From contig CANMCX010000008.1 of assembly GCA_947496465.1 (NCBI GenBank), positions 94,726-158,725 on the forward strand: 64,000 nt of DNA. Direction: 5' to 3'. Origin of the DNA: Marinifilum_A sediminis (GTDB lineage Bacteria > Bacteroidota > Bacteroidia > Bacteroidales > Marinifilaceae). The position numbers were made by a program, and so were the translations under genes. Position 1 is the first letter of the stretch. Each line of letters starts with the position of its first letter. A model generated the notes under the pieces. The model did no database searches and had not been told where the DNA came from. It worked only from the letters and a program-made list of their open reading frames with translations. This document shows, piece by piece, positions 37,202 through 45,432 of the stretch.

Positions 37202-37455
37202 CTTAAAGGGGTATCTTCCAACCCCAAAAGAGTATCTAAAAAACATCCTCGAGGATGATTTCTAGGTTCTCAAGGATGTATTGGAGATCTTCGAGGATAT
37301 ATTTTAGTTCTTCGAAGATGTATTTTAGATCCTCCAGGACGATGCTGACATCTTAAAAGATCTAAATTTGATCCTCCAGGATGTATTTTTGGTCCTGAAG
37401 GATATATTTTTGATGCGTAAAGATCATTTTTTTTATCCTCCAGGATATTTTTTAG
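37202..37455 (-). repeat. 21-base tandem repeat array with internal dyads; minus-strand heptads (LKYILED)
   Basis: About twelve 21-base units, with one 22-base unit. The core ATCCTCNAGGAT is itself a near-palindrome. In several units the arms change together (CCT/AGG to CTT/AAG, e.g. TCTTCGAAGA and ATCTTAAAAGAT). On the minus strand successive units read as heptads: LKNILED, QKYILQD, QKYILED, VSIVLED, LKYIFEE, LKYILED, LQYILEN, LEIILED. They are broken by stop codons in at least two units and by one single-base indel. The array begins 4 bases after the M48 stop and nearly reaches the rhomboid stop, so it fills the whole space between these convergent genes. Confidence 0.8.
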
Positions 37456-37459
37456 CTAA

Positions 37460-38266
37460 TTACCTCTTTTTATAATATTTCATAGCTTCTGGAAGGTAAG
37501 CTCGAAGATTCTGAACACGTGTATCATCAGCTGGATGAGTAGATAAGAACTCAGGTGGTTTTTGTCCTCCACTCTCGCCCATTCTTTTCCAGAACTCAAC
37601 TGCTTCGGCTGGATCGTATCCTGCCATTGCCATGAATATTAAACCCATTTTATCTGCCTCTGTTTCATGCGAACGAGAAAAAGGAAGCATTACACCAACA
37701 TTGGCACCAACCCCAAATGCAGTCATCCAAATTTGTTGAGTCTCTGCTGGCTTCTCGCTAAGAGCAATCGCCAATCCCTGACCTAAAGCCTGAATTCCCA
37801 TTTGCTGACTCATTCTTTCGTTACCATGACGAGCAATTGCATGAGCAATTTCATGTCCCATCACAACAGCCAATCCTGTTTCGGTTTGCGTGTAAGGTAA
37901 AATTCCTGTGTAAAAAACCACTTTTCCTCCTGGCATACACCAGGCATTAGGCGTATCATCTTCTACTAAATTAAATTCCCATTGAAAGTTTTCAATTCTA
38001 TCACCCATTCCATTCGAAGTCATAAACTCTTCAACGGCTTTGGCTATTCGATCACCACAAGACTTCACCATTGCGGTTTTTGCTTTATCTGTGGACAGTT
38101 TATTCTCCTTTAAAAAAGTATCATACTGAGTTAAACTGGTAGCGATCATTTCACTTTCGGGGAAAAGGTTCATTTGTTTCCTCCCTGTAATAGGAACAGT
38201 AGCACATGCTGCCAATATCAGAACTAATCCTGATAACAATACATTACGAATTTGTTTGCTTGTCAT
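37460..38266 (-). CDS. M48-family zinc metalloprotease lipoprotein
   Basis: A 268-residue predicted lipoprotein. The signal ends at the lipobox ILAAC (Cys about 21), followed by ATVPITGRKQMNL, the typical opening of LoiP/YcaL-type M48 proteases. The zinc motif HEIAHAIARHG is near residue 135. The third ligand glutamate is in SHETEADKMGL, with the downstream MAGYDPAEAV motif of the family. These enzymes degrade misfolded outer-membrane proteins in the periplasm. It begins 2 bases after the DUF255 gene ends, so the two form an operon and may share an envelope quality-control role (inference). Confidence 0.88.
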   Translation of the reverse strand: MTSKQIRNVLLSGLVLILAACATVPITGRKQMNLFPESEMIATSLTQYDTFLKENKLSTDKAKTAMVKSCGDRIAKAVEEFMTSNGMGDRIENFQWEFNLVEDDTPNAWCMPGGKVVFYTGILPYTQTETGLAVVMGHEIAHAIARHGNERMSQQMGIQALGQGLAIALSEKPAETQQIWMTAFGVGANVGVMLPFSRSHETEADKMGLIFMAMAGYDPAEAVEFWKRMGESGGQKPPEFLSTHPADDTRVQNLRAYLPEAMKYYKKR

Positions 38267-38268
38267 TC

Positions 38269-40425
38269 TTATTTGGTTTTTAGTTTTTTCACTAAGTTCA
38301 AGTTAGTTATTTCTTCTCTTAATTGTTCTAATAATTCATCAAAAGAGGTAAGGGGTAACTTGCAGGTTTTGTTTTTACAAAGATAAAAAGTTGTTTGATT
38401 GGAAACGTAACGATTTTGCAACAAAGGCAATTCGCTACTCGTTTCGCTTCCTGCAACAATTACATTTGGCAAGAATAAAGATTCAACTTTCTGTTTTTCA
38501 TTGCGTGCATTTTTGCCAATAACTACAAGTTCGAATGGGGAATTTTCAAACCAGAAAAACAACTGCCCCCAATTGGAATGATAAGAAGGAAGTTTTTTCA
38601 TTCTATCCAATACATTGCTTAGCATCTGTTTCGATCGAAGTATATATTCCTCTTTATCCAAATATGTTCCAAGCAAGTAGAGACATTTAGCCATTGACGA
38701 ATTAGACGATGGAATTACATTATCGAGAAGTTCCATTTTTCTTGCGATCAAATCCGGATCTTCATCAGATGTATAATAGAACATTCCTGATTTTTCATCT
38801 GAAAAGTGTTCAAATACATACTCATAAAGGTCATTCGCTTTTCTCAACCATTTCTCATCAAAAGTAGCTTGATACAAAGCAATAAAAGCTTCAATTGTAA
38901 AACTGTAATCATCTAAAAAACCATTGATCTTAGTATCACCACCTTTATAATTTCTATGTAAATGCCCTTTTCCTTTCCAAAGGTTTTTCTGGATAAATTC
39001 TGCTGCCTCAATCGCACGATTCAAATAGTTCTCCTCACCCAAAGCTTTGTATGCATCAACATATCCTTTTATCATTAAAGCATTCCAACTTGTAAGTGAT
39101 TTATCATCTAATCCAGGTCTTACTCTTTCCTCTCGTTTTTCCAGCAAAACTGCATTCAATTTCTTAATTCTCTGATCAAATTGTTCAACCGACAGTTCAT
39201 ATTTCGATGCAAGTTTCTTTTTATCCACATGAATCATTAGAATGTTGCCTTCCTCCCAATTTGCTCTCTCTGTTATACCATAGAATTCACAATACATTTC
39301 AGCATCATTTCCCAAAAGTTCTTCAATCTCATGTTTTTCCCATACGTAAAATTTTCCTTCTACGCCTTCACTATCCGCATCAAGCGATGAGTAAAAACCA
39401 CCTTCGGGCAAACTCAATTCTCTATCTACAAATGCCAAACTTTCCTCTATTACTCTTTTATATTCAGGAATCCTGGTCAACTGATAAGCTTCAGAATACA
39501 AACTCACCAATTGAGAATTGTCATATAACATTTTCTCAAAATGAGGAACCTTCCAAATTTCATCCACCGAATAACGGGCAAATCCGCCACCAACCTGATC
39601 GTAAATTCCTCCCGCAGCCATTTTATCAAGCGTTAACACCACATGATCGAGAGCTGATTGCTCCTTTGTATGATAATAATATCTAAGCAAAAACTGTAAA
39701 GAATTGGGCAATGGAAATTTTGGAGCTCTATTGTTTCCTCCTTCTCTGGTATCAAAATCTTTTTGCCAATTTCGATATCCCGATTTTAAATCTGATAAGT
39801 CAAATTCCTTAGTTTCTGCTTTTACTTCAATTAACTCATTCATTCGAATGCCTTCAGAAATTTGATTTGCTACATTCTTTACTTTCTCGGGTTCGTTCAA
39901 CCAGGCATTTTGGATTCCCTGTAGTACTTTCACCCAATCGTTTGGTCGAAAGTAAGTTCCTCCGAAAAAGGGCTTTCCATCTGGCATGGCAAAACAATTC
40001 AATGGCCAACCTCCACTTCCTGTCATTATCTGCACAGCATCCATATATATCTGATCGATATCGGGACGCTCTTCCCTATCAACCTTTATGCAAACAAAAA
40101 ACTCATTCATAATCTTCGCTATCTCTTCATTTTCGAAGCTTTCGCGTTCCATTACATGGCACCAGTGACAAGCTGCATAACCAATGCTAACTAATATTAC
40201 TTTATTTTCCTTTATTGCCTTACCTAAAGCCTCTTCACCCCATGGATACCAATTAACTGGATTGTGAGAATGCTGTAAAAGATATGGGCTATTTTCGTTT
40301 ATTAAACGATTAGTATGTGTTGTTTTCATTTTATCTCTCTTATTCTGGGAACAAGCCGAAGTCGTTAGTACCACACCAAGCAAAACATATAAAATAGTAT
40401 GATATATTTTCTTCATTTCTCCCAA
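38269..40425 (-). CDS. DUF255/YyaL-type thioredoxin-domain protein with N-terminal lipoprotein-like signal
   Basis: 718 residues. An N-terminal hydrophobic segment ends TTSAC (Cys about 25), a possible lipobox. The family core starts at NRLINENSPYLLQHSHNPVN (about 39). The thioredoxin-like part has AACHWCHVM near 80, DREERPDID and GSGGWPLNCF. The remaining 500 residues are an alpha/alpha toroid (QVGGGFARYSVDEIWKVPHFEKM region and later FLDDYSFTIEAFIALY), as in the SPATA20/YyaL family. Most relatives I know start without a signal; an ATG at about 40329 would give that short form. If the signal is real, the protein works in the periplasm. The M48 protease gene follows after 2 bases. Confidence 0.85.
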   Translation of the reverse strand: MGEMKKIYHTILYVLLGVVLTTSACSQNKRDKMKTTHTNRLINENSPYLLQHSHNPVNWYPWGEEALGKAIKENKVILVSIGYAACHWCHVMERESFENEEIAKIMNEFFVCIKVDREERPDIDQIYMDAVQIMTGSGGWPLNCFAMPDGKPFFGGTYFRPNDWVKVLQGIQNAWLNEPEKVKNVANQISEGIRMNELIEVKAETKEFDLSDLKSGYRNWQKDFDTREGGNNRAPKFPLPNSLQFLLRYYYHTKEQSALDHVVLTLDKMAAGGIYDQVGGGFARYSVDEIWKVPHFEKMLYDNSQLVSLYSEAYQLTRIPEYKRVIEESLAFVDRELSLPEGGFYSSLDADSEGVEGKFYVWEKHEIEELLGNDAEMYCEFYGITERANWEEGNILMIHVDKKKLASKYELSVEQFDQRIKKLNAVLLEKREERVRPGLDDKSLTSWNALMIKGYVDAYKALGEENYLNRAIEAAEFIQKNLWKGKGHLHRNYKGGDTKINGFLDDYSFTIEAFIALYQATFDEKWLRKANDLYEYVFEHFSDEKSGMFYYTSDEDPDLIARKMELLDNVIPSSNSSMAKCLYLLGTYLDKEEYILRSKQMLSNVLDRMKKLPSYHSNWGQLFFWFENSPFELVVIGKNARNEKQKVESLFLPNVIVAGSETSSELPLLQNRYVSNQTTFYLCKNKTCKLPLTSFDELLEQLREEITNLNLVKKLKTK

Positions 40426-40576
40426 ATTGAATCAATAAATTAAAGATAGAAATTATTTTTAATCATTTTAAATAAGAATAGCCTGTTATTATTTTTCGTG
40501 TACAAAAGGTGACTTATAAAACGAATATTAAGAGTAAATTTAATAATGAAATAACCTATAAACTTCCATTCTAAAA

Positions 40577-41176
40577 ATGGTGAAACGAGCCAATTTATCT
40601 GATGAAAATGTAGTTGTAGATATTATTACTGAGTCATTCAGGAACAATCCCAGTGTAATATCTTCAGTAAAAAATGATGCCAAACTAGATACGCGAATTA
40701 AAGAGTTGGCGAGATATGCTTTTCGAACGGCAATATCAAGAAATGGAGTATTACTTTCATCCAATAATACAGGAGTAGCCATTTGTTACCAATTCAATAT
40801 CAAGAAAAACTCGTTTCTGGATTATTGGAATCAAATTCGATTGGTTTGCAAGGCAATTGGCATTTCTAAGGTTTTCACATTATTGAAAAGAGAAAAATAC
40901 ATTAATAAAATCAGACCTAAAGAAGGAAATTACCTGTATTTCTGGTTCTTTGGAGTAAAAGAATCCTACAGAGGAAGTGAAGCAGCAAAGGAATTAAAAA
41001 CTGCCATATTTAAAGCATCAGAGGATAATCAATTACCTATTTATCTGGAAACTTCAGTTGAGCAGAACAAAATTGTATATCAACGATTTGGCTTTAAAAT
41101 ATACCATAGCTGGCATAGAAAAGATCATACCTTGTGGTTTATGAAACGTGATCCTAATTTTACAAACTCTATTTAG
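40577..41176 (+). CDS. GNAT-family N-acetyltransferase
   Basis: A 199-residue cytosolic acyltransferase fold. The N-terminal half covers the acceptor-binding region (VVDIITESFRNNPSV). The central beta-strand is YLYFWFFGVKESYRGSEAAK, where the acetyl-CoA pyrophosphate loop R/Q-x-x-G-x-A is present in variant form (YRGSEAAKEL). The final strand-helix is YLETSVEQNKIVYQRFGFKI, the common C-terminal GNAT signature. The substrate is unknown. It is the first of a plus-strand run of small genes (GNAT, cupin, DMT transporter, CIA30) with gaps of about 50-70 bases. Confidence 0.8.
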   Translation: MVKRANLSDENVVVDIITESFRNNPSVISSVKNDAKLDTRIKELARYAFRTAISRNGVLLSSNNTGVAICYQFNIKKNSFLDYWNQIRLVCKAIGISKVFTLLKREKYINKIRPKEGNYLYFWFFGVKESYRGSEAAKELKTAIFKASEDNQLPIYLETSVEQNKIVYQRFGFKIYHSWHRKDHTLWFMKRDPNFTNSI

Positions 41177-41242
41177 AATCCTACGGTAGGATATTTTCTA
41201 TACTTTAGATATTTCAGTCTAAAACTAAACATTTACTAAGAA

Positions 41243-41608
41243 ATGAAAACAAACCTTATAGAAAGCTTCAAGAATATCGACAACTATTTTTCACCAAAAA
41301 TTATGGGTGAAGTAAACGATGCCTATGTTAAAATTGCCAAAATAAAAGGCGATGAAGTTCCCTGGCACGATCATAAAAACGAAGATGAGATGTTTTTTAT
41401 TCTTGAAGGAAATTTACTTATGGAAGTGGAAGGCATGGACTCTTTTACAATGAACAAGGGCGATATGTATATCGTTAAAAAGGGCGTGCAGCATAGAGTT
41501 TCATCTGCAGATGAGTGCAAAATCATGTTAATTGAGAATAAGAGCACTGCACATACAGGAGATGTAAAATCGAATATTACTAAGGATATTAAGGATCAAC
41601 TATATTAA
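41243..41608 (+). CDS. Single-domain cupin protein
   Basis: A 121-residue protein with one cupin_2 barrel. Motif 1 is PWHDHKNEDEMFFILEG, giving metal ligands His-His-Glu (near 36-44). Motif 2 is MNKGDMYIVKKGVQHRVSS with the fourth ligand His near 80. It therefore probably binds a metal ion. Such small cupins can be isomerases, dioxygenases or sensor subunits. Nothing here defines the substrate. It lies between a GNAT gene and a DMT transporter on the same strand. Confidence 0.83.
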   Translation: MKTNLIESFKNIDNYFSPKIMGEVNDAYVKIAKIKGDEVPWHDHKNEDEMFFILEGNLLMEVEGMDSFTMNKGDMYIVKKGVQHRVSSADECKIMLIENKSTAHTGDVKSNITKDIKDQLY

Positions 41609-41663
41609 TATCTAAAAATAGCTTCTACCTTAGCTGACTCTATTTACCTAATAACAAAACTCT

Positions 41664-42536
41664 ATGAAAAGGGAAGGTTCTTCCTATGGCATATTCCTAA
41701 TGATTTTATCGGTACTTGCCTTTGGTATAATGGCAAGTTTGGTACGCAGTATGTCTCATGTTAGTACCTACATTACTGTTTTTGTACGTTTTGCAATTGG
41801 TGTTGGCATTGTTGGAATACTGGCGATGTTGCGCAAAATAGATTTGAAATTTGTCCGCAGTCCATTACTATTATTACGCGGTATTACTGGAACTGCTTCG
41901 GTGGCACTGTTTTATTTGGCTATTGTTAAAATTGGAATGGGTAAAGCATCAGTTTATTCCTATTCCTATCCCTTATTTGCCTCCTTATTAAGCGTAATTA
42001 TCCTCAAAGAAAAAATTCAAACTACCAAATGGCTAATGATACTTTTAGCTTTTATTGGCATTGCTATGGTCTCCTTTCAATTTACTGAATCAGGTAAATC
42101 GTGGAATTTTGGTTGGTTTGATTTTTTAGCAATGCTAAGTGCTATAACCAATGCCATCTCCATTATTATAGTTAAAAAACTACATGGCACAGATAATTCA
42201 TATGCCATATTTTTTGCTCAATCGATTGTTGGCTTTTGGCTATTTTTAATCCCTGCAAATTTACCTGAACTAACCGGCCCTGTTACAAGTAGTTATGTAT
42301 TGATATTTATTGGCCTAGCGTCGGCTTGTGCGCAGTTGCTTAACACCGAAGGATATCGACATGTTTCTGTAGCTACCGGTTCACCTTTTCACATGTTAAT
42401 TCCAATTGTAAATGTAATTGTTGGTGTTTTCGTTTTTAACGAAGTATTCAGTTTACAGGAAATTATAGGTTCAAGTCTGGTGGTTATAGCTTGTCTTGGC
42501 ATCCTAAAACAGAACAGCTCATCAGCTTTAAAATAA
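41664..42536 (+). CDS. DMT-superfamily (EamA) transporter
   Basis: A 290-residue inner-membrane protein with ten predicted transmembrane helices in two EamA repeats. The first repeat ends around YSYSYPLFASLLSVIILKEK, the second around GSPFHMLIPIVNVIVGVFVF. Both carry the usual proline followed by a polar linker and a glutamate (LKEKIQ; FNEVFS). EamA proteins export or import metabolites such as amino acids or nucleotide sugars. The substrate cannot be told. It follows the cupin gene by 55 bases, and the CIA30 gene follows it. Confidence 0.85.
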   Translation: MKREGSSYGIFLMILSVLAFGIMASLVRSMSHVSTYITVFVRFAIGVGIVGILAMLRKIDLKFVRSPLLLLRGITGTASVALFYLAIVKIGMGKASVYSYSYPLFASLLSVIILKEKIQTTKWLMILLAFIGIAMVSFQFTESGKSWNFGWFDFLAMLSAITNAISIIIVKKLHGTDNSYAIFFAQSIVGFWLFLIPANLPELTGPVTSSYVLIFIGLASACAQLLNTEGYRHVSVATGSPFHMLIPIVNVIVGVFVFNEVFSLQEIIGSSLVVIACLGILKQNSSSALK

Positions 42537-42589
42537 AGATTTCTTAAATGTTTAAATGAACATTTATTTGTTTGAACTGTTATTTCGGT

Positions 42590-43117
42590 ATGATTACACA
42601 ATTCTTATTCATACAATTGCTACTAAGCAATAGCACCATGCTATTAACCGATTTTTCCAATAAAGATCTCTCCAATTGGTATATCGTTAATGATGTAGTT
42701 ATGGGAGGAAGATCAGATGCCATCTTTTATATGAACGATGACTCTGCTGCTGTTTTCAAAGGATCTGTTTCTCTCGAAAACAATGGTGGATTTTCAATGG
42801 TAAAATACAATTTTGAAAATCGTGATATTAAAGATTACTCAAAAATCGTGTTTAAGGTAAAAGGTGATAACAAAAGATATCAATTAAGATTGCAATCGGA
42901 TATCAATCAAATGCATTCTTTTATACAGTACTTTCAAACAACAAACGATTGGCAAATTATTGAATTGGATCTTGAAGATTTTTATCCAAGCTTTAGAGGA
43001 AGAAAACTAAACCTAGAAAATTTTGAAGGGAATAATCTGGAAGGAATCGCCTTATTAATTGGTAATAAAAAAGCTGAGGATTTTGAATTGATGATTAAAT
43101 GGATTGCCCTTAAATAG
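42590..43117 (+). CDS. CIA30-family (complex I intermediate-associated protein 30-like) protein
   Basis: About 175 residues from the ATG at 42590. The frame also has a TTG at 42572, which is less likely. A short hydrophobic N-terminus (MITQFLFIQLLLSNS) may be a signal. The family signature WYIVNDVVMGGRSDA is near 28, followed by beta-jelly-roll strands (AAVFKGSVSLENNGGFSMVK, KIVFKVKGDNKRYQLRL) and a closing IALLIGNKKAEDFELMIKWI. The CIA30 domain is a carbohydrate-binding-like fold. Bacterial members are mostly uncharacterised. It is convergent with the CPBP gene: only 2 bases separate the stops. Confidence 0.8.
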   Translation: MITQFLFIQLLLSNSTMLLTDFSNKDLSNWYIVNDVVMGGRSDAIFYMNDDSAAVFKGSVSLENNGGFSMVKYNFENRDIKDYSKIVFKVKGDNKRYQLRLQSDINQMHSFIQYFQTTNDWQIIELDLEDFYPSFRGRKLNLENFEGNNLEGIALLIGNKKAEDFELMIKWIALK

Positions 43118-43119
43118 AT

Positions 43120-43740
43120 CTACATCGGCAAATAAAAATAAATACCTAAACCATTTGTAAATAAGATATTTCCATAAAGAGAATGCTCGAGGAAAGCTGC
43201 ATTTAAAGATTTGTTTCTAAGATAAGTGTAGGAAAATATCAAGCTACCTACAAAGGTGAAAATTAATGCCAGCCAATTTCGGAAAATAATATGAGCCATT
43301 GCAAAGCAAAAGGCATTAATAAGCAACATTACCAAAGGACTACTAAAAAGGATCTTGTACCTGTGAAAGAAAAATGCTCTGAAAATAAATTCTTGCGTGT
43401 AGGCTGACCAAATGGGATACGAAACAATGACTGCAATCCAAATCCAAAAATTATTTCTTGGCAAATGGAAAAAGACATCGGCTCGAAAAACATACACCCA
43501 AATAGAAGTAATAACTAATAATACAGATCCTTTTAATAGTATATCCTGCCAAGGGTAATCTCTCCTGATACGAAAAATTTCTCTATCAAAATTTTTATCT
43601 TTTATAATAATAAAAAGACAGTATAGGAATACAAGTACAAGTGGAATAGCTTTGTGAACCGGGATCAATTCGTAAAAATACAAAACCGGCAAACCCAGAA
43701 ACATAAATATCATCTCTATCCACAAATACAGTCTTCTCAT
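43120..43740 (-). CDS. CPBP-family intramembrane protease (CAAX/Abi type), variant QExxxR motif
   Basis: About 206 residues from the ATG at 43740 (MRRLYLWIEMIFMFLG). The frame is open to an ATG at 43851, but the extra 37 residues do not look like a membrane protein start. Six or more transmembrane helices. Motif 1 is TQEFIFRAFFF, where the usual EExxxR reads QExxxR. Motif 2 is FAMAHIIF (FxxxH). Motif 3 is HSLYGNILF. The Q for E change at the first catalytic glutamate may reduce or change activity, but similar variants exist in the superfamily. No bacteriocin genes are near. Confidence 0.8.
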   Translation of the reverse strand: MRRLYLWIEMIFMFLGLPVLYFYELIPVHKAIPLVLVFLYCLFIIIKDKNFDREIFRIRRDYPWQDILLKGSVLLVITSIWVYVFRADVFFHLPRNNFWIWIAVIVSYPIWSAYTQEFIFRAFFFHRYKILFSSPLVMLLINAFCFAMAHIIFRNWLALIFTFVGSLIFSYTYLRNKSLNAAFLEHSLYGNILFTNGLGIYFYLPM

Positions 43741-44001
43741 ATCACCCCAATAAATTAAAGAATCAAATAGAATAAATCGGCAATAAGGAGGATTCTCCCT
43801 ATTAAGAACCGTTCTATATAATTTACAAAAAACAAGGTGAATTTGTTTCAAAAAGGGCTTAAAAATTTAGGAATGAAGCCTTTTTGATGACAAATGGAAA
43901 GCAAGTATGAAAAGCGCTCCAAAAAGCATGATAAACGCATCTATTTTAATGATGGAATTTATTTAAAATCAGATCAATTCACATAAGATATAGATTGGAG
44001 G

Positions 44002-44364
44002 CTATGAAGCTTTACGTTGAGCTTTTCTTGCTGCAACAATCATTAAATATCCGGCAATAACGGGTCCGTAAGCCACAATATGATATCCCTTAACATCGAA
44101 CCATTGAAAATAAGTTCCCAAAGTAGCAACTCCTCCAATAATCATTAGGGTCCAGCCAATTAATCGTAATTCTCTAGCCTTTAATTTACCAGCTTTTTTT
44201 ACATCGCCAGCAAGAATTTTATTATCAATTTCGCGCACAACATTCTTAATGGTAGTCTCATCAATACCTTTATCATTCAACTCTTTTCTAATTTGAGAGA
44301 AATCCATTCCATCAATTTTCTTTCCATGATAGAATTCTACCAATTCTTTAAAATCTTGTGCCAT
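44002..44364 (-). CDS. Small two-helix membrane protein of unknown function
   Basis: 120 residues. The first 70 are soluble and helical, with the pattern FSQIRKELNDKGIDETTIKNVVREID, which looks like a helix-turn-helix-like or UBA-like bundle. Two transmembrane helices follow (about 68-87 and 92-110: IGWTLMIIGGVATLGTYF, IVAYGPVIAGYLMIVAA) and a basic tail (RKAQRKAS). I recognise the overall form as common in Bacteroidota but know no function. A canonical promoter precedes it (44385-44416). Confidence 0.68.
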   Translation of the reverse strand: MAQDFKELVEFYHGKKIDGMDFSQIRKELNDKGIDETTIKNVVREIDNKILAGDVKKAGKLKARELRLIGWTLMIIGGVATLGTYFQWFDVKGYHIVAYGPVIAGYLMIVAARKAQRKAS

Positions 44365-44384
44365 AACTGTATTTTTGTGTTCTA

Positions 44385-44416
44385 CAAATCTAATCAGATT
44401 GAAATAATATTCAAAA
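44385..44416 (-). promoter_or_regulatory. Canonical Bacteroidota promoter of the 120-residue membrane protein
   Basis: On the minus strand a TTTTG -33 box (44412-44416) and TAGATTTG -7 box (44385-44392) are 19 bases apart. The predicted leader is about 15 bases. Confidence 0.7.
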
Positions 44417-44431
44417 AAGAGATCAAATAAA

Positions 44432-44457
44432 ACAGGCTCCTCAAATGAGAAGCCTGT
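44432..44457 (-). terminator. Terminator of folD
   Basis: ACAGGCT-c-CTCA pairs with TGAG-a-AGCCTGT around AA, with one mismatch. On the minus strand it is followed by TTTTATTT. Confidence 0.8.
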
Positions 44458-44479
44458 CTATTGAATATATATCAACAAT

Positions 44480-45361
44480 TTACTTGTAGATTTCTTTTTT
44501 AGATGCCAACAATGTATTCTGAAGTAGAGATACAATTGTCATTGGACCAACACCACCTGGTACCGGTGTGATGAATGATGCTTTAGGAGCCACTTCGTCG
44601 AATTTAACATCTCCTAAAAGTTTCCAACCTGACTTGGTTTTATCAGACTTCACACGGTGAATACCTACATCGATAATCACAGCTCCTTCTTTTACCATAT
44701 CTCCGGTAAGAAATTCCTTCATTCCCAAAGCAACGATTACGATATCAGCTTCGCGAGTAATTTCGCCAATGTTCTTTGTTCTACTATGGCATAAAGTTAC
44801 TGTACAATCGCCATAAGCAGCCTTACGAGACATTAGAACACTCATAGGAGTACCGACAATGTTACTACGACCAATCACGACACAGTTTTTACCAGAAGTC
44901 TCAACTTTGTAGCGCTTTAGCAACTCTACAATACCCGCTGGAGTAGCTGGTAGGTACGTAGGAAGACTAGCAACCATTTTACCAACATTCATAGGGTGAA
45001 AACCGTCAACATCTTTCTCTGGACGGATAGTTTCGATTACCTTAGTTTCAGAAATGTGCTTTGGAAGAGGCAACTGAACGATTAATCCATCGATATCATC
45101 ATTGTCGTTTACCTTGCGAATTTCTGCCAACAATTGCTCTTCGGTAATATCATCCTCGAAACGGAATTCCGAAGATTCAAATCCCACTGCATGGCAAGCT
45201 TTTACCTTTGCCGCAACATAGGTTTCGCTGGCTCCATCGTGTCCAACAATCATAGCTGCCAAGTGAGGTTTTTTTCCACCGGCTTTTGTAATTAATTCAA
45301 CTTCGGCAGCAATCTCTTGCTTCACCTCGTTAGAAATCTTTTTTCCGTCGATTAGTTCCAT
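44480..45361 (-). CDS. folD: Bifunctional methylenetetrahydrofolate dehydrogenase/cyclohydrolase
   Basis: 293 residues from the ATG at 45361 (MELIDGKKISNEVKQEI), which is the family start; an upstream ATG at 45403 would add 14 residues. FolD interconverts methylene- and formyl-tetrahydrofolate with NADP. Key features are the catalytic-lysine segment YVAAKVKACHAVG (near 50), the loop DGLIVQLPLPKH, the signature PATPAGIVELL (near 145) and the dinucleotide-binding VVIGRSNIVGTPM (near 165), closing with TPVPGGVGPMTI. It lies 71 bases downstream of ffh and may be cotranscribed with it. Confidence 0.95.
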   Translation of the reverse strand: MELIDGKKISNEVKQEIAAEVELITKAGGKKPHLAAMIVGHDGASETYVAAKVKACHAVGFESSEFRFEDDITEEQLLAEIRKVNDNDDIDGLIVQLPLPKHISETKVIETIRPEKDVDGFHPMNVGKMVASLPTYLPATPAGIVELLKRYKVETSGKNCVVIGRSNIVGTPMSVLMSRKAAYGDCTVTLCHSRTKNIGEITREADIVIVALGMKEFLTGDMVKEGAVIIDVGIHRVKSDKTKSGWKLLGDVKFDEVAPKASFITPVPGGVGPMTIVSLLQNTLLASKKEIYK

Positions 45362-45432
45362 TGTCCTTTGCTTTGTTTGTATAGTGTAAAAAATGCCTGA
45401 CACAGAGTATCAAGCATTTCAATCTTTTAATA

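Noticed and set aside
43120..43740. Bacteriocin immunity role for the CPBP protein
   Set aside because: No bacteriocin, ABC exporter or regulator genes lie nearby to support it.
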